DNA of 49,433 nt. Source: Coprinopsis marcescibilis. Taxonomy: Eukaryota; Basidiomycota; Agaricomycetes; Agaricales; Psathyrellaceae. The DNA is taken from positions 1 through 49,433 of the forward strand of contig ML210346.1 in NCBI GenBank assembly GCA_004369085.1, given 5' to 3'. Under the pieces are notes generated by a model. It saw only the letters and a program-made list of their open reading frames with translations, did no database searches and was not told the origin of the DNA. Shown here piece after piece: positions 12,509 through 21,819 of the stretch. The translations under genes and the position numbers were made by a program. Every line of letters begins with the position of its first letter. Positions within the stretch are counted from its first letter, which is position 1.

Positions 12509-13008
12509 ATGTCCATCCGAGTCCTTACCGCCGTCCTCGTCGCCGCTACTGTCCTCCAGACAGCGTCCGCCCTGCCTTGCATGAGGTGTGCATCCTGCTC
12601 TGCTCTGCATACCATTAAATTCAAATTCTAACTCATCGTTTTAGGGGGGCCTCCAGGGGCCGAGCCGAAAAGCGCGACATCGCCATCACAGAGGGGCTCG
12701 AGACCCGCGCCGAAGGCATCGAAGCAGCAGCCACCCTCGAGGCACGAGCCCTGCCCGAGCAAGTCGAAGTGCGCAGCCTCGCTGTAGAACCACTTCAGGT
12801 CGACGCCCGCGAGCTGCCTGAAAGCATCTTCGACCTCGACGCCCGCGAAATCGACGACATCGTCGAAGAGCTCCAAGCACGGTTCCTCGACATCGACCTC
12901 GAAGACCTCGCGGAACGTGACTTTTTCGACGACCTCTCGGAGCGCGAGTTCATCGACGATCTGTTGGAGGAACGAGAGTTTTACGAGATTATGGATGAGC
13001 TGGATTAG
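12509..13008 (+). CDS. Small secreted acidic protein, function unknown
   Basis: Two exons joined across an intron at about 12585-12644. The ATG at 12509 opens a clear signal peptide (MSIRVLTAVLVAATVLQTASA) with likely cleavage after SA. The intron follows LPCM(R), and the frame resumes GASRGRAEKRDIAITEG. The KR dibasic pair is a candidate Kex2 processing site close to the mature N-terminus. The rest, about 115 residues, is strongly acidic. It carries repeating short motifs of the LEAR/LDAR/LQAR type (LEARALPE, LDAREIDD, ELQARFLD), and the C-terminus is almost all D, E, F, L and R. No known domain is recognised. It could be a processed peptide precursor or a secreted effector; neither is shown. 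Its LEAR and DFFDDL motifs echo the Arg/Gly repeat protein at 14734-15965. Confidence 0.8.
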
Positions 13009-13849
13009 GAGCTTGTAGTCGGATCGTAGTAGTAACCCCTAATGAAATCATGAACCAGTTGTTTTTTTGGAAGTTGGTGTGAGCGCTAATTGGGTTCTTG
13101 CGCACAATGGGGAGAGATGAGATGTCGGCTGGTGAAGATGAAGGCACCGATCCAGAAAATCAGTCTGAATGATTTGCGGTGTGCTACTCTCGTTAGATTT
13201 GATGCAAGTCATACGAATAACATCTTATCCTGGAGGTAACACCAGCATCAATTTAAAATTATTGCTAACCAATTTTTGACCTGCCATATCTTGATCCTTC
13301 TCAGGTTGCGAGTGCTCGAGCTAGTGCTCCTTGTGAGTATTGAGCCCGACGAAAGTGAGTGTGAGAGCCTGGGCATGGGTGACGTGCTCAATTCTGACTA
13401 TGTCATTGGCGATATAAAGCCAGCCCGTTAAAGCGAGCAGCGTGGACCTCAAACAAAGTACAAGTTCCCTTTGGCTGTACATCATTCTCATCGGCGCCCA
13501 GAAAAGAAAACAGGCTAATCGTGGCCGGCGTAAATACGCAAGGTAGCTCGGGTGGAAATCGGTAGAACTCGCTCGCGCGCTAACTCCTTACTACCGATGT
13601 GCTCGAGCTTCGTTGCAGGACACTGAGGACGGTGGAGTACCTCAACTGGGGGAAGAGATTGAACAGACATACACACACTACATCATCTCCCACAGCTCGT
13701 GTTTATTCAATTGTTTAAAATACATTTCAGCTGTAGATTGGTACTCCCGGAAATATAGAGAGACTTGTGTATTAAACAGGATCTGGGAAATGTGCCTCAT
13801 CGTGAGCTGATACAACCGAAACAAGTATCAAAAACGCAGACATACGGAT
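13009..13849. other. Intergenic, 840 bp
   Basis: No gene is supported. A GATATAAAG sequence near 13410 resembles a TATA box, but no convincing start and frame follow it on the plus strand. The 65-codon frame at 13613-13810 lacks an ATG context and any motif. Confidence 0.4.
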
Positions 13850-14157
13850 TTACGAGCACTCGCATGCCTTATCACTGGTCTTGCAACCACAATGGTCTCC
13901 CTGTGTATCACATTTGCACTAAGAGGTAGCTATTAGTTAGTAAAAGACTTTCAATTGATAAGCTAGACGCTAAAAACCTTGTCTGTGTGCGCCTTGTTCG
14001 GGCACTGAGCGCAATCGCATTTTCCCTTTGAGCACGCGCATCCAGTTCCAGATGGTCCACAAGCGCTTGAGAATAGCATTGATTAGCATACGCGAGCCCG
14101 AAGATTTGAGCACTGCGCTTACCTGCAAGCACTTTGACAGGTACAATCAGATGGCAT
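13850..14157 (-). CDS. Metallothionein
   Basis: A very short three-exon gene. The first exon from the ATG at 14157 encodes MPSDCTCQSAC. An intron follows (ending near 14069), then exon 2 with SACGPSGTGCACSKGKCDCA and QCPNKAHTDK. A second intron (about 13919-13978) follows, then exon 3 CKCDTQGDHCGCKTSDKACE and CS before the TAA at 13850. The predicted protein is about 63 residues with about 17 cysteines, nearly all in CxC or CxxC pairs, and no aromatic residue. This is diagnostic of a metallothionein that binds Cu(I), Zn(II) or Cd(II) in the cytosol. A TATATAAA box lies about 85 bp upstream and two MRE-like heptamers (TGCRCNC) further up, which suggests metal induction. Which metal it prefers cannot be told. 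Splice sites are canonical. Confidence 0.9.
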
Positions 14158-14241
14158 GGTTTATAGAGGTATGATGTACGGTAGAGAAGTTAATGCGGGT
14201 TGATATGATGTTGAGAAGGGATGTTGGGTCGTACCCCATTC

Positions 14242-14249
14242 TTTATATA
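14242..14249 (-). promoter_or_regulatory. TATA box of the metallothionein gene
   Basis: TATATAAA on the minus strand, about 85 bp upstream of the metallothionein ATG at 14157. Confidence 0.65.
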
Positions 14250-14294
14250 CGGCTCGCATTCTCCTATTCATTCCACCCCACTCACAAATGACGT

Positions 14295-14301
14295 TGCACT
14301 C
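14295..14301 (+). promoter_or_regulatory. MRE-like element
   Basis: TGCACTC matches the metal-response consensus TGCRCNC and lies about 45 bp upstream of the metallothionein TATA box. The consensus is short and can occur by chance, and it is best known from animals, so its role here is inference. Confidence 0.35.
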
Positions 14302-14377
14302 GAGAGTTATTTTGTCATTGGATTTAAAAGAGGCATTTTTGCGACGGTGGAGCACCCCTGAATGATCGAAACTTTTG

Positions 14378-14384
14378 GAGCGCA
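14378..14384 (-). promoter_or_regulatory. Second MRE-like element
   Basis: TGCGCTC on the minus strand also matches TGCRCNC, about 130 bp upstream of the metallothionein TATA box. Two matches in a 150-bp promoter strengthen the case slightly. Confidence 0.35.
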
Positions 14385-14733
14385 CCAGTTGAATTTGGAA
14401 GTCTGAATAGTCGGGCGAGTATCATGAGGTCGTCTATGACGGAGGGGGCGTCCCCGCCTCAATTCAGTTAGCGCTAGCGCTTAAAGTATCGGCAAGGAAG
14501 TTCTTGGCCTCATTTCATGTCTTTAACACGTTTGAACCTTTTGAGGCTTTTATATTGCGTCGACTCTCCAGATAATATCATCGGTCAAAGGCTGATGTTG
14601 TTTTGTAGCAGAGACATGCTCGATGCTACTGAAAGGGAATATAATTTATCAGAGGTTACATAGCAATGAATGAATAGGTGAATAATGGTACGTCGACATG
14701 AATGGTAGATCGTTAGAAGTGAAGTTGAAGATT

Positions 14734-15965
14734 TTAATCGAGTTGGTCAACCTCGAACTCCCTAGCCTCGAACAGATCATCATCGAGACCACGGCCGTTG
14801 AGAGCACCGTTGAGAGCACCGCCAGCGAATCGGCCCAGGGAGTTAGAGATGCCGCGTCCTCCTCCACCACGACGTCCTCCTCCGCCACCACGACGAGGAG
14901 AGCGGGTCTCGAGCTCCTCATCGAAGAACCTGGCTTCGAGTTCAAAATCGTCAAAGTCACGGGCTTCAGGGGCAGCGGCTTCAGCAGCGCCTCCTGCGGC
15001 AGCACCACCGAGGCGGCGACCACGTCCTCCGCGGCGTCCTCCACCACGGCGTCCTCCACCACCGCGACGTCCTCCACCGAAACGGCCTCCACCGAAACGA
15101 CGAGCCTCCAATTCGAAGTCGTCAAAGTCACGGGCTTCAGGGGCGGCGGCTTCAGCAGCGCCTCCTGCGGCAGCACCACCGAAGCGGCGGCCACGTCCAC
15201 CGCGACGTCCTCCACCACGGCGTCCTCCACCACCGCGACGTCCACCACCGAAGCGGCGAGCCTCCAACTCGAAGTCATCAAAGTCCCTTGCCTCGAGTTC
15301 GAAGTCGTCAAAGTCACGCGCCTCCGGTTGAGCAGCGGCTTCAGCAGCGCCTCCTGCAGCGGCACCACCGCGACGTCCTCCACCACGGCGTCCTCCTCCG
15401 CGGCGTCCTCCACCACGACGTCCTCCTCCACCACCGCGGCGGCCTCCACCGAAGCGACGAGCCTCCAACTCGAAATCATCGAAGTCACGGGCACCGAGAG
15501 CGCCTCCGACGGCACCCCCAACGAATCGTCCAAGAGAGCCTGCGGCTCCTGTTGGTGTACGGCCTCGTCCGCCTCCTCCACGACGTCCTCCGCCTCGACG
15601 AGGCTCACGAGCCTCCAGCTCCTCATCGAAGTCTCGGGCACCGACAGCGCCTCCGACGGCACCACCGACGAATCGTCCAAGAGAGTCTGCGGCTCCTGTT
15701 GGTGAACGGCCTCGTCCGCCTCCTCCACGACGTCCTCCACCTCGGCGAGGCTCACGGGCCTCGATTTCGATGACCTCACCCGGGGTCTCTGAGCGACTGC
15801 ATCAATGAAAAGGGAACGGTCAACATGAGAAGATTTAATATGGTATTTGCCAATATAAACTCACGCTTCGATCTCAGTAGCAGCGCCAGCTTCCGTGTTA
15901 GCGAGCACGGCGCTGGGCACAAGGGACAACGCGGCAAGGACAAGAGCGGTGGTGATTTGGACCAT
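14734..15965 (-). CDS. Secreted Arg/Gly-rich repeat protein
   Basis: Two exons. The ATG at 15965 gives a signal peptide, MVQITTALVLAALSLVPSAV, with probable cleavage at VLA-NTEAG. A 67-bp intron (about 15798-15864) follows, then a 348-codon exon ending VDQLD. The mature protein alternates two unit types. One is basic (RRGGGRRGGGGRGR and longer runs). The other is acidic or hydrophobic (EARDFDDFELEAR, at least five copies, and SLGRFVGGAVGG, three variants). Spacers are Ala-rich (GGAAAGGAAEAAAPEARDF). No enzyme domain is present. The many RR pairs between units recall fungal Kex2-processed repeat proteins, but a cell-wall or nucleic-acid-binding role is equally possible. The same DNA is open in two other frames because of its codon periodicity; the signal peptide, intron and TATA box support this frame. 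Confidence 0.82.
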
Positions 15966-18410
15966 TTTGATCGATAGTTTGAAGGTAGTAAAAGTTAGAA
16001 AGAGCGATCAACGCGAGTTTTCTGTGTTGTTGGTTGAGTAAAAGAGTAGAAGAGAGCGAGATGAAGAATGCTTGGAGGTTGGATGGATACCTTTTATACT
16101 CTCCAAGATTTCAAGATCCATCCTTATCCGGGGGTTCCGGACATGTCGACCCAGTTGGAGAGGTGAAATCCATGTTGTGAAGCCCGAAAGGCTGCGGCCT
16201 TCGCGTGCATTGCAATCCGGGTATCACGCGCATCAACCTGGCAGTGCATCAGTGTCAAAGTCCACTGTATTGAAATTTTTTTCTATTTACGGAAGTCCCC
16301 TCCTGAACCCATACCCCGTGAAATCCCATAACCTTGGGCTTCCCCCAACCGTTATGGGATAAGACGGTGTCGACTGTATCAAGCAACTTGGAACAGCCAA
16401 TTCTGACAGAGTCCGGCTCCCCTCCTAAAAAAGGCTCTCGTCCTCGATTCGAATCTCCCTGTGGCGTAGCTTTGTTACCGACGTAGACAATGTTACAGAA
16501 TGTTACGGCTTCATTGCAAAGTAAGCTTACCGCCCACGTAATCAATTTTAGGTTGGGTGCTATTAGTATTGGCAGGAACCACAAGCTAGTGGACGTAAAA
16601 ACCTTCTTTTCAAGCTGAGATCTCCTGATTATTTCTGAGGATACAGTGGTGGGTAAATCCATAACGGTCTGGGGCCCTACGGTCTGGACTTCTTGCCGTG
16701 GAGCTCGAACTGACGTCGTATCGAAATCTCTAGAAATAGAACAGATATTGATGAGCACCGGGTATGGAATCAATTGAATCACATACCATCATTTGCTGAT
16801 AACTTTGCAACGCCCAAGAACGCGCCGAAGGTGGAAAAACGGTAATAGAGCACTGCCATCGGAAGCTTAATTTCCAGCGCAATACAACAATTCAGGGCTC
16901 TTGTCACATGGCAACCTGGGGCTGTCGAGAAAGCGATAGCTTGGCATAGATTCAGAATGATGTGGGGATTGGCACCAAAACTTGAGAAAGACAGATGGTC
17001 TTGAAAGCGAAACTATCAAAGTGTCAAGTTGGTTGAAACATTTGGACGCGTCTGGGAAGCGGTTCCTAGTAGCAGTTCTCAGTTCTGTCGTATTGTTTGA
17101 CAGGGGGTGACAATGTTACTAACGATTACGCTAAAGAACCTGTGCGTTTCTGCATCATGGATAATGTCAGAATGGTGATGGATAGGAAAGAGAGACGCGT
17201 GTACCTATATAGAACATCGGAAGGTGGAATCTGACCAGGTGGTCGTCGATGTCAAAGGCACGGTCTAGTCTGGCTGCTAAGCGTACTTCCTTCGATGCGA
17301 CGAGGTGAGCTGAATCTAGTCACCACAAGACATTGATATCACGTCATTTGACTACCTAACGCTGTCGTGGGGTTTCTGATGAAGTGCTCTCGCCCATTTT
17401 TACTCATTGCCGGCATAGCGACCGTACAGTAATCTTTTGCTCGGATTGGAGCTCCTTGCTGCGTATTGATAACGTATCCGAGTACGAAGGAAGGCTGTTC
17501 CTATGATGCTTATGAGGCTATAGTATGGTCGACTCCAAGATCGAGGGAGGACTGACCGTGACAACCGTATGTAGCTCCTGAATTTGTTGCCCCGTTCATC
17601 CTATGTATGGGATATCAATTCTCCATGTGAGCACAGGTGAGCACGCCAGCACACTTCCAACACGTTTGTCTCCGTACCACAAGCTAGACAAAATGCAAGC
17701 TCATTCCTGCGCTATCGGAGGTAGGCTCCAGGGGTTAATCGCTTGATGAACCGGAATATCTTCCTTTATTCAGTGGAGACCCTACTGTCATAGCATTTGT
17801 CCTTGGGTATAAAACCCTATCGTCGTCCTGAAAGTATCTCCCTAAAGTATCTCCCTAACTCGCCCTTTGAGCTTAACGGAATGAAGGAGAAAGAGGGAGA
17901 ACTGTCCTAGCTCCTCTGAATGATGGGCTCTTGATGGGCTTTTCTGGCCATGCAAGTGGGAGTATAATTCTCAACCAGGCAGCGGCCCCCATTGGGTTCA
18001 AGCGGCTGAACACGCGATACAGCACTACACCTTCATCGTCTTCGATTATGATGTGAAACTTCGACGGCATGGTCACTGGTGTCTATGTCGTTGAAGGAGA
18101 GGTTTAGTTGTGACTCTGTTCACGACGTGCGTGCAAACCACCGAACGACACGGGTTTTCAACGCTTTGCCGTTGTTTGGTAAAAGCTTCGCCGGACCAGG
18201 CGAATTCGAGATCGGTTTTCCTCAAATTCAGGTTCACTCGCGTTAGAGCATTAAGCACCTCCCTTAACCAGCACGTTTCTCTACTCTCAGGATACCGAAA
18301 ACCATTTCCCGTTGCGAGCTCGTTTCCCTAGTGCCTGCCAATTTATACCAGTTAACCCATATTAGCTATAAATTCAAAATTCAAATATATACAGACTATA
18401 TAGCATAAAC
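15966..18410. other. Long intergenic stretch, 2.4 kb
   Basis: Apart from the promoter of the Arg/Gly gene, no gene is supported. A 175-codon minus-strand frame at 16255-16782 and a 67-codon frame at 17873-18076 have no recognisable motif or splice context. They are left as doubtful. No transposon ends were found. Confidence 0.4.
16091..16098 (-). promoter_or_regulatory. TATA box of the Arg/Gly repeat protein gene
   Basis: TATAAAAG on the minus strand lies about 126 bp upstream of the ATG at 15965, a normal distance for a strongly expressed fungal gene. Confidence 0.6.
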
Positions 18411-19278
18411 TCAAGTACTCAAGCACTGCAGGATATGTCGTAGGACATCGACATGTCCAGACGGCTTTCTCGGACCTGCCAAATCTTTGGTTCGCCTCAC
18501 AACTGCACCGCCATCAATGAGCTCCTTCCAGAAGGAAGAGCAAAGTTCTTGCTCCCGCTTGGCACCTTTGTCAAGTTCAACTCCATCCCATGCTGTCGTT
18601 ACGAGCACCACACGTCGGAATGCGTTGGATCCCCCAAGAAGCTTCGCAAATCGCTCAACGTTGACTCGGGCGGCCCCGTTAACCCGGCCCTTGCCTATGT
18701 CGCACATGTAAATCACTCCCCCGACCGTGACTCCTCTCGTATACCTTGGAGGCCAGTTCGCTCAGTGCGTGGAAAAGAGTTGAAAAAGATCACTGACTGG
18801 TTCTTTACCCATTCTGTGATTCGGGCAAAAATCTCAAGATCTACGACGCTCGTGCCATCGAACCCAGGGGTATCGACCAATGCAACCCGGCGGGATTTGA
18901 GATCAGGGTACTCAGAGGCAAGTTCGTCAGGCAAACGAATGATATACATGCATATATCACGGGTGGATGACTCAAGTCCCTCTCCGACCTTGGCGCCTCC
19001 ACCGAATGCGTTTATAAACTAGACGACCCGGGTCAATTCCCATCTATGAAGCTTTAATTTAGCATATTGCAACTCACAGAACTCCTGCCAGCACCGGTGA
19101 TTCCCATGATGCTAAAGTTCGTGTCAGGTACAGATGTCAGCGCTTCGGATGCTGGAGTCAACGAAAAGAAGGTTCCGTCGACTTACGGGATGATTATATC
19201 CCCAGATTTCTCTTCTCGTCCCCCGCGTTCCCAAAACCTCCACCTGAAGCCCTTCAGAATTCTGGACAGCCTTCCCAT
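18411..19278 (-). CDS. AIG1-like P-loop GTPase with altered Walker A (K to R)
   Basis: Four exons. I place the start at 19278 (MGRLSRILKGFRWRFWERGG), which runs to GDIIIP, the usual strand before the P-loop in this family. The second exon gives IMGITGAGRSS, then after an intron FINAFGGGAKVGEGLESSTR, with the family switch region ESSTRD. G3 is VALVDTPGFD. After an intron with a GTCAGT donor come QYTRGVTVGGVIYMCDIGKG and VVLVTTAWDGV, the TTxW motif shared by all the cluster's GTPases. It ends ILQCLST with no coiled-coil tail. The invariant P-loop lysine is arginine (AGG for AAG), so nucleotide hydrolysis or binding may be impaired. It is the closest relative of the genes at 27373-30149 but shorter. 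A decoy or pseudo-GTPase role is inference. Confidence 0.85.
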
Positions 19279-20076
19279 ATCTGAAGGTTGTCCCGACGAT
19301 AGAGGGAAGAAGACAAAGGGTAGGGTGAACGACTTGGGCGAGGAAAACGACGGTAAAGGTTACGGTGTAACAAATGAGGGCGGGGCGTGTCATTGTGGGC
19401 TTGAGTAACGTCAACAGCCGGATTCCTCGTGTTCTCATTGTCAACTCCGCAGCTGCGGGGTGGTAAGACACGATTGGAGGCGCATGGCATCCTCGTGTTT
19501 CAAGTATACCTGGATCGCCTTCTCCCAACTTGAATACACTGGGCGCAACTGAACAGCAGGACAGAGAGGGGGTCATAGCAAGGATGTCATGTGGAATAAT
19601 CGAAACACATGTCACGACGTCAGGAGCGGTCTAATATTACCGGCGCTTAAAGAGTGCAGCATTTTACGCGGCAGTGCGAGCCGGATGAAATAAGGCATTT
19701 ATGTACATAAGTTAGACCCAAGAAAATGTCTTGACTCTTGATGATCCCTGTTATCCTGATACTCAGAGGCGATCCTTAACTAGGGGGAGTACTAATTTGA
19801 AGATAGCAAGCTGGAGGGAAAGATTAGGAGGGTCACGGTTCATTCGTGTGCACCTGAACACATTTAAAACCCATTTTCTAAAAAATTCAAGCGCCTTCCT
19901 CCATCATAATTGTGTTTCAAAACCTATCAGTCGAGGGAGTGAGTACATGTTATCGTTTCTCGGAGGTAGACGTGTCCTGGTTCTGTGCCTGGTTCAGTAT
20001 AATTAGCCACAACGCCCGAGTCCCAGAACATACTTAACATTTTGCCAGTTGAGATGAGAGTTGCCATATTACTATA
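19279..20076. other. Intergenic upstream of the short GTPase gene
   Basis: Holds the promoter of the minus-strand GTPase gene at its left end. A minus-strand open frame continues to 19615 but is not in the coding frame after 19278. The right part, 19620-20076, has only short meaningless frames. Confidence 0.45.
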
Positions 20077-20104
20077 CTAGCAGCTGACCCGTGCTTCGCA
20101 CTGG
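20077..20104 (-). mobile_element. Probable Helitron 3' terminus
   Basis: Read on the minus strand, the sequence is CCAGTGCGAAGCACGGG (an imperfect 7-bp stem with a GAA loop), then TCAGCTG, then CTAG followed by T. A small GC-rich hairpin a few bases before a terminal CTRR, inserted ahead of T, is the canonical Helitron 3' end. The matching 5' TC end would lie at higher coordinates and I could not fix it. No Rep/helicase gene is in the window, so this would be a non-autonomous copy. The minus-strand gene at 20187-21251 lies directly inside this end. Confidence 0.5.
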
Positions 20105-20186
20105 ACTCGAAGCTTGGCACCTTCTAAGGCTCGAATTTGAAAACTTGCAATGTATCTGTTCGATGCTACACTTGAGGGGGTATACA

Positions 20187-21251
20187 CTATGGCGACGTAA
20201 CACTTGATTCCGAGGCTGTGCGTTCCATTTCAGTCCGAGGCCTCTTGCAAGGCAGGTTGTTGAAGCTGAATTTGAAGGGGGACGATGTGCCTTTGGTATC
20301 CTTTCTTTTCAAGGGAGAATGTGCCAAAGTCTCCTCAGCTGAAGTTTTGTATATTATCTGAGTAATAGCTCACCTTGAAATGACAGCGCTGGAATTGGAG
20401 ACTTCCTCATCAAAATAATATTGTCAGCCTCGACGCGAAGGGAATCCATCTTAGTGACATCCTTCTCATCTCGAAGTATCCCAGATAGAATTCCCGTCAC
20501 AGTGACATAAGTTCCAGGACGGATGTAAGGAACCCGTCGCTTGTTGTCCAGACCCAATGGCCTCCATCGAGGCGACGTGAGATCGACTGAGATCATAACA
20601 GACAGAGAGCTCGAGCATTCAAGAATTTGGAGATAGGGATTGAGAGAGACTTGGAAAGTTATGCTTGTGTCCTTCTCATCACAAGATCGTTCGACTACAC
20701 CAGACAATGTGATGGCGCTGTGCGGGACTGACAGACTCTTCCCAGTTTTTAATTGGAATCATCTAGTACACAATGAGAAATACACTTAGCAGGCACAAAT
20801 GTCATGTACTCGCCATTCGAATGTCGCCGACCAGATGGTAATGCTCCGGTTTTGCACCATAAGATGTAACTCTCGGCCCTTTGCATTTGAGCCAAACTTG
20901 GATACCTCGCATAATTTCTCAATAAGCAACCTAGATAGATATGACACACCAAAGGAGTTGGAGCAAGATACCTGCAAAGCCCGCATGGCACTCTGCCCCA
21001 TCCTGGTGGTGGGTCATGTCGGCTGGATTTCGGGATGCTTCAACATATTTACAGCAGCGGAAACATAAAGCCTTTGAAACTGTTCCATTTGCTGCATGTT
21101 GGAACTCAGGATAGCTGGGGTCTTTGAAGAAGAGGTGATCCAATAACATCTGTATGTGGAGAAATAGAAGAAAAGAAGGAAGTCTCGAGAGAAGCTGAGT
21201 CAAATGAATGTACTTGGGGAGAGGGTGTGGAAACATGTAGTAAGGGTACAC
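20187..21251 (-). CDS. Hypothetical nuclear-like protein with possible OB-fold
   Basis: Built by eye from four exons; the start at 21251 is uncertain, and an ATG at about 21157 (MLLDHLFFKDPSYPEF) is an alternative. Exon 1 ends HHQDGAECHAGFAG and exon 2 contains SYILWCKTGALPSGRRHSNG. Exon 3 carries the SGVVERSCDEKDTSITFQVS and GTYVTVTGILSGILRDEKDV strands, which read like an OB-fold. Exon 4, after a GTGAGC...TTCAG intron, gives PLKRKDTKGTSSPFKF and LPCKRPRTEME, two basic clusters that could be nuclear signals, and stops at 20187. No named family is recognised. The first intron is only about 41 bp, which is short. If the neighbouring hairpin is a Helitron end, this could be a captured gene or an accessory single-strand-binding protein; that is speculation. 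Confidence 0.5.
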
Positions 21252-21359
21252 TGCGAGTTACGAGGGATGGATGCCATTCTGATTGAATTGAGGGTGAGAC
21301 TAGGCGCGCCTATTGACGTGCCGAGAAGCGTAGATTACAATGATGTCCAAATTAATGAG

Positions 21360-21703
21360 AGATATGGACGCGACATATCGAGAGCGAACACAGGGGCGGG
21401 AATTGCCGTTGATCGGCCTTGCTGGCGACAGCAAGGCCTCTTTGGCCGAAATTACGTAACATGATGGGATCAAGATACATTGACGCGACATATCGAGAGC
21501 GAACACAGGGGCGGGAATTGCCGTTGATCGGCCTTGCTGGCGACAGCAAGGCCTCTTTGGCCGAAATTACGTAACATGATGGGATCAAGAGATATGGACG
21601 CGACATATCGAGAGCGAACACAGGGGCGGGAATTGCCGTTGATCGGCCTTGCTGGCGACAGCAAGGCCTCTTTGGCCGAAATTACGTAACATGATGGGAT
21701 CAA
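21360..21703. repeat. Minisatellite, three near-identical 115-bp tandem copies
   Basis: Units start at about 21367, 21482 and 21597, an exact 115-bp period, and differ only near the unit junctions (GATACATT versus GAGATATG). Each unit holds a perfect 10-bp stem, GGCCTTGCTG / CAGCAAGGCC, closing on a GCGA tetraloop (first copy 21415-21438). Hexamer TTGGCC a few bases downstream could compete for pairing. It lies between a minus-strand gene and the kinase-GTPase gene, in the promoter side of both. It is not a CRISPR: the copies have no unique spacers. Confidence 0.9.
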
Positions 21704-21819
21704 AATAAATAGGAATTACTTAATAACACGTAAACCCCTTCTCTTGCTCTTCTCCCCCTATATCTCTATATGCAATGCAGTACGATGGAGACCACCACTA
21801 ATGTGCATCTGGGATCCCA

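Larger units (their letters stand above)
14158..14733. other. Intergenic between metallothionein promoter and Arg/Gly protein 3' end
   Basis: Contains the metallothionein promoter (TATA box and two MRE-like sites). The right part, next to 14734, would be the 3' UTR of the minus-strand Arg/Gly repeat gene. No other gene is seen. Confidence 0.5.

Noticed and set aside
14698..15705. 335-codon plus-strand frame and a second long minus-strand frame over the Arg/Gly gene
   Set aside because: Shadows produced by the strong three-base periodicity of the repeats. Only the frame used has a signal peptide, an intron joint and a TATA box.
16440..16480. GATTCGAATC resembling a tRNA T-loop
   Set aside because: The flanking bases do not form a T stem, and no acceptor or anticodon arm can be folded around it.
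16255..16782. 175-codon minus-strand frame
   Set aside because: No recognisable domain, no splice context and no promoter; could be chance in 2.4 kb of intergenic DNA.
21360..21703. Repeat array considered as a CRISPR
   Set aside because: Whole 115-bp units are tandemly repeated without unique spacers, in a eukaryotic genome.
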